Part shown: piece after piece, positions 34,267 to 34,416 of the stretch
How the letters are laid out: the number at the start of each line of letters is the position of its first letter
Numbering within the stretch: position 1 is the stretch's first letter
Assembly: GCA_031290985.1 (NCBI GenBank)
Contig: JARLJW010000072.1
Coordinates: 1 to 34,416 of the forward strand
DNA length: 34,416 nt
Origin: Verrucomicrobiia bacterium
Lineage (GTDB): Bacteria > Verrucomicrobiota > Verrucomicrobiia > Limisphaerales > UBA11358
Reading direction: 5' to 3'
Program-made: the position numbers and the translations under genes
Notes under the pieces: model-generated
Databases searched by the model: none
What the model was told of the DNA's origin: nothing
Seen by the model: the letters and a program-made list of their open reading frames with translations, nothing else

Positions 34267-34287
34267 GCACCTTGATGCGGCTTGATT
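34262..34287 (+). repeat. Decamer array, right flank of composite repeat
   Basis: CACCTTGATG and CGGCTTGATT continue the decamer pattern of 33915-33964 immediately after the heptamers. Confidence 0.65.
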
Positions 34288-34316
34288 CTCCGCTGCGGTG
34301 TTCCCGCCCGCCGTAG

Positions 34317-34416
34317 CGCAGGCATCTTGCCTGCGAGTTCTGGCGGCGTCCCGCCGCCAGTTTCTCATCTTCCGCCTGGCCCCCGCAATTCGTGTAGCGT
34401 CAGGCCTCCCGGCCTG
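34317..34416. repeat. Cluster of three REP-like palindromes at the window edge
   Basis: Three perfect hairpins lie close together: CGCAGGCA-TCT-TGCCTGCG (34317-34335), CTGGCGGC-GTCCC-GCCGCCAG (34340-34360) and CAGGCC-TCCC-GGCCTG (34401-34416, probably continuing past the edge). The first and third are preceded by GTAGCG. They look like related palindromic units with different stems and similar TC-containing loops. No gene is seen here. Confidence 0.75.

Noticed and set aside
33924..34285. Short frames giving peptides such as repeated FVIRHSS or an acidic EEEDEEEE run
   Set aside because: These are direct translations of the heptamer and hexamer arrays. There is no start context and no homology.

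Overview
This GC-rich window reads like a chromosome of a free-living Gram-negative bacterium, most likely Verrucomicrobiota (Pedosphaera/Limisphaerales type). That placement is inferred from gene style and was not tested by search. The supporting signs are an ECF sigma factor fused to membrane segments and a very large carboxypeptidase-regulatory-like region, giant multi-PAS histidine kinases, few Shine-Dalgarno sites, and intergenic DNA packed with palindromes and short-period repeats. No rRNA, tRNA, CRISPR array, integrase or prophage is visible.

Layout. Positions 1-1330 are a repeat-rich, gene-poor stretch holding a probable transposase tail, two copies of a ~180-bp direct repeat and a frameshifted receiver domain. 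A hybrid multi-PAS kinase follows (1337-4558), then a terminator and a ~175-bp palindromic miniature element. Next come a secreted beta-propeller protein (minus strand), HflX, an SDR oxidoreductase (minus strand), a PAS protein with a four-cysteine tail overlapping a response regulator, GlgC, a membrane protein of unknown function, a SMUG1-type uracil-DNA glycosylase and a small EF-hand protein (minus strand). Positions 15760-21976 are a three-gene signalling operon (membrane kinase, single-domain receiver, hybrid kinase) joined by two ATGA overlaps. Positions 22273-23271 hold a small XRE regulator and the remnant of a restriction/methylase gene. About 1.4 kb of non-coding mosaic repeats leads to a four-helix-bundle (S23/bAvd-like) gene, which runs straight into a SWIM-SNF2 helicase. 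On the minus strand follow an MFS transporter, an OB-fold periplasmic protein, a small membrane protein and the sigma fusion. The right edge is a composite repeat field.

Signalling dominates the coding content. Three large kinases and three receiver proteins share paralogous PAS, DHp and receiver modules, and several receivers are degenerate, which suggests ongoing shuffling of sensory modules.

The most unusual signal is in the DNA between genes. Arrays with a fixed period of 7 nt but locus-specific unit sequences occur at about eight places, and arrays with a period of 10-11 nt occur at several more. The arrays are embedded in larger direct repeats whose copies differ by whole units or by a change shared across all units. 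One heptamer family brackets the four-helix-bundle gene in inverted orientation and encodes the end of that protein. Because four-helix-bundle proteins of this fold include Avd, the reverse-transcriptase partner of diversity-generating retroelements, this association is the best candidate here for an undescribed system. The mechanism is inference: no reverse transcriptase is present in the window.
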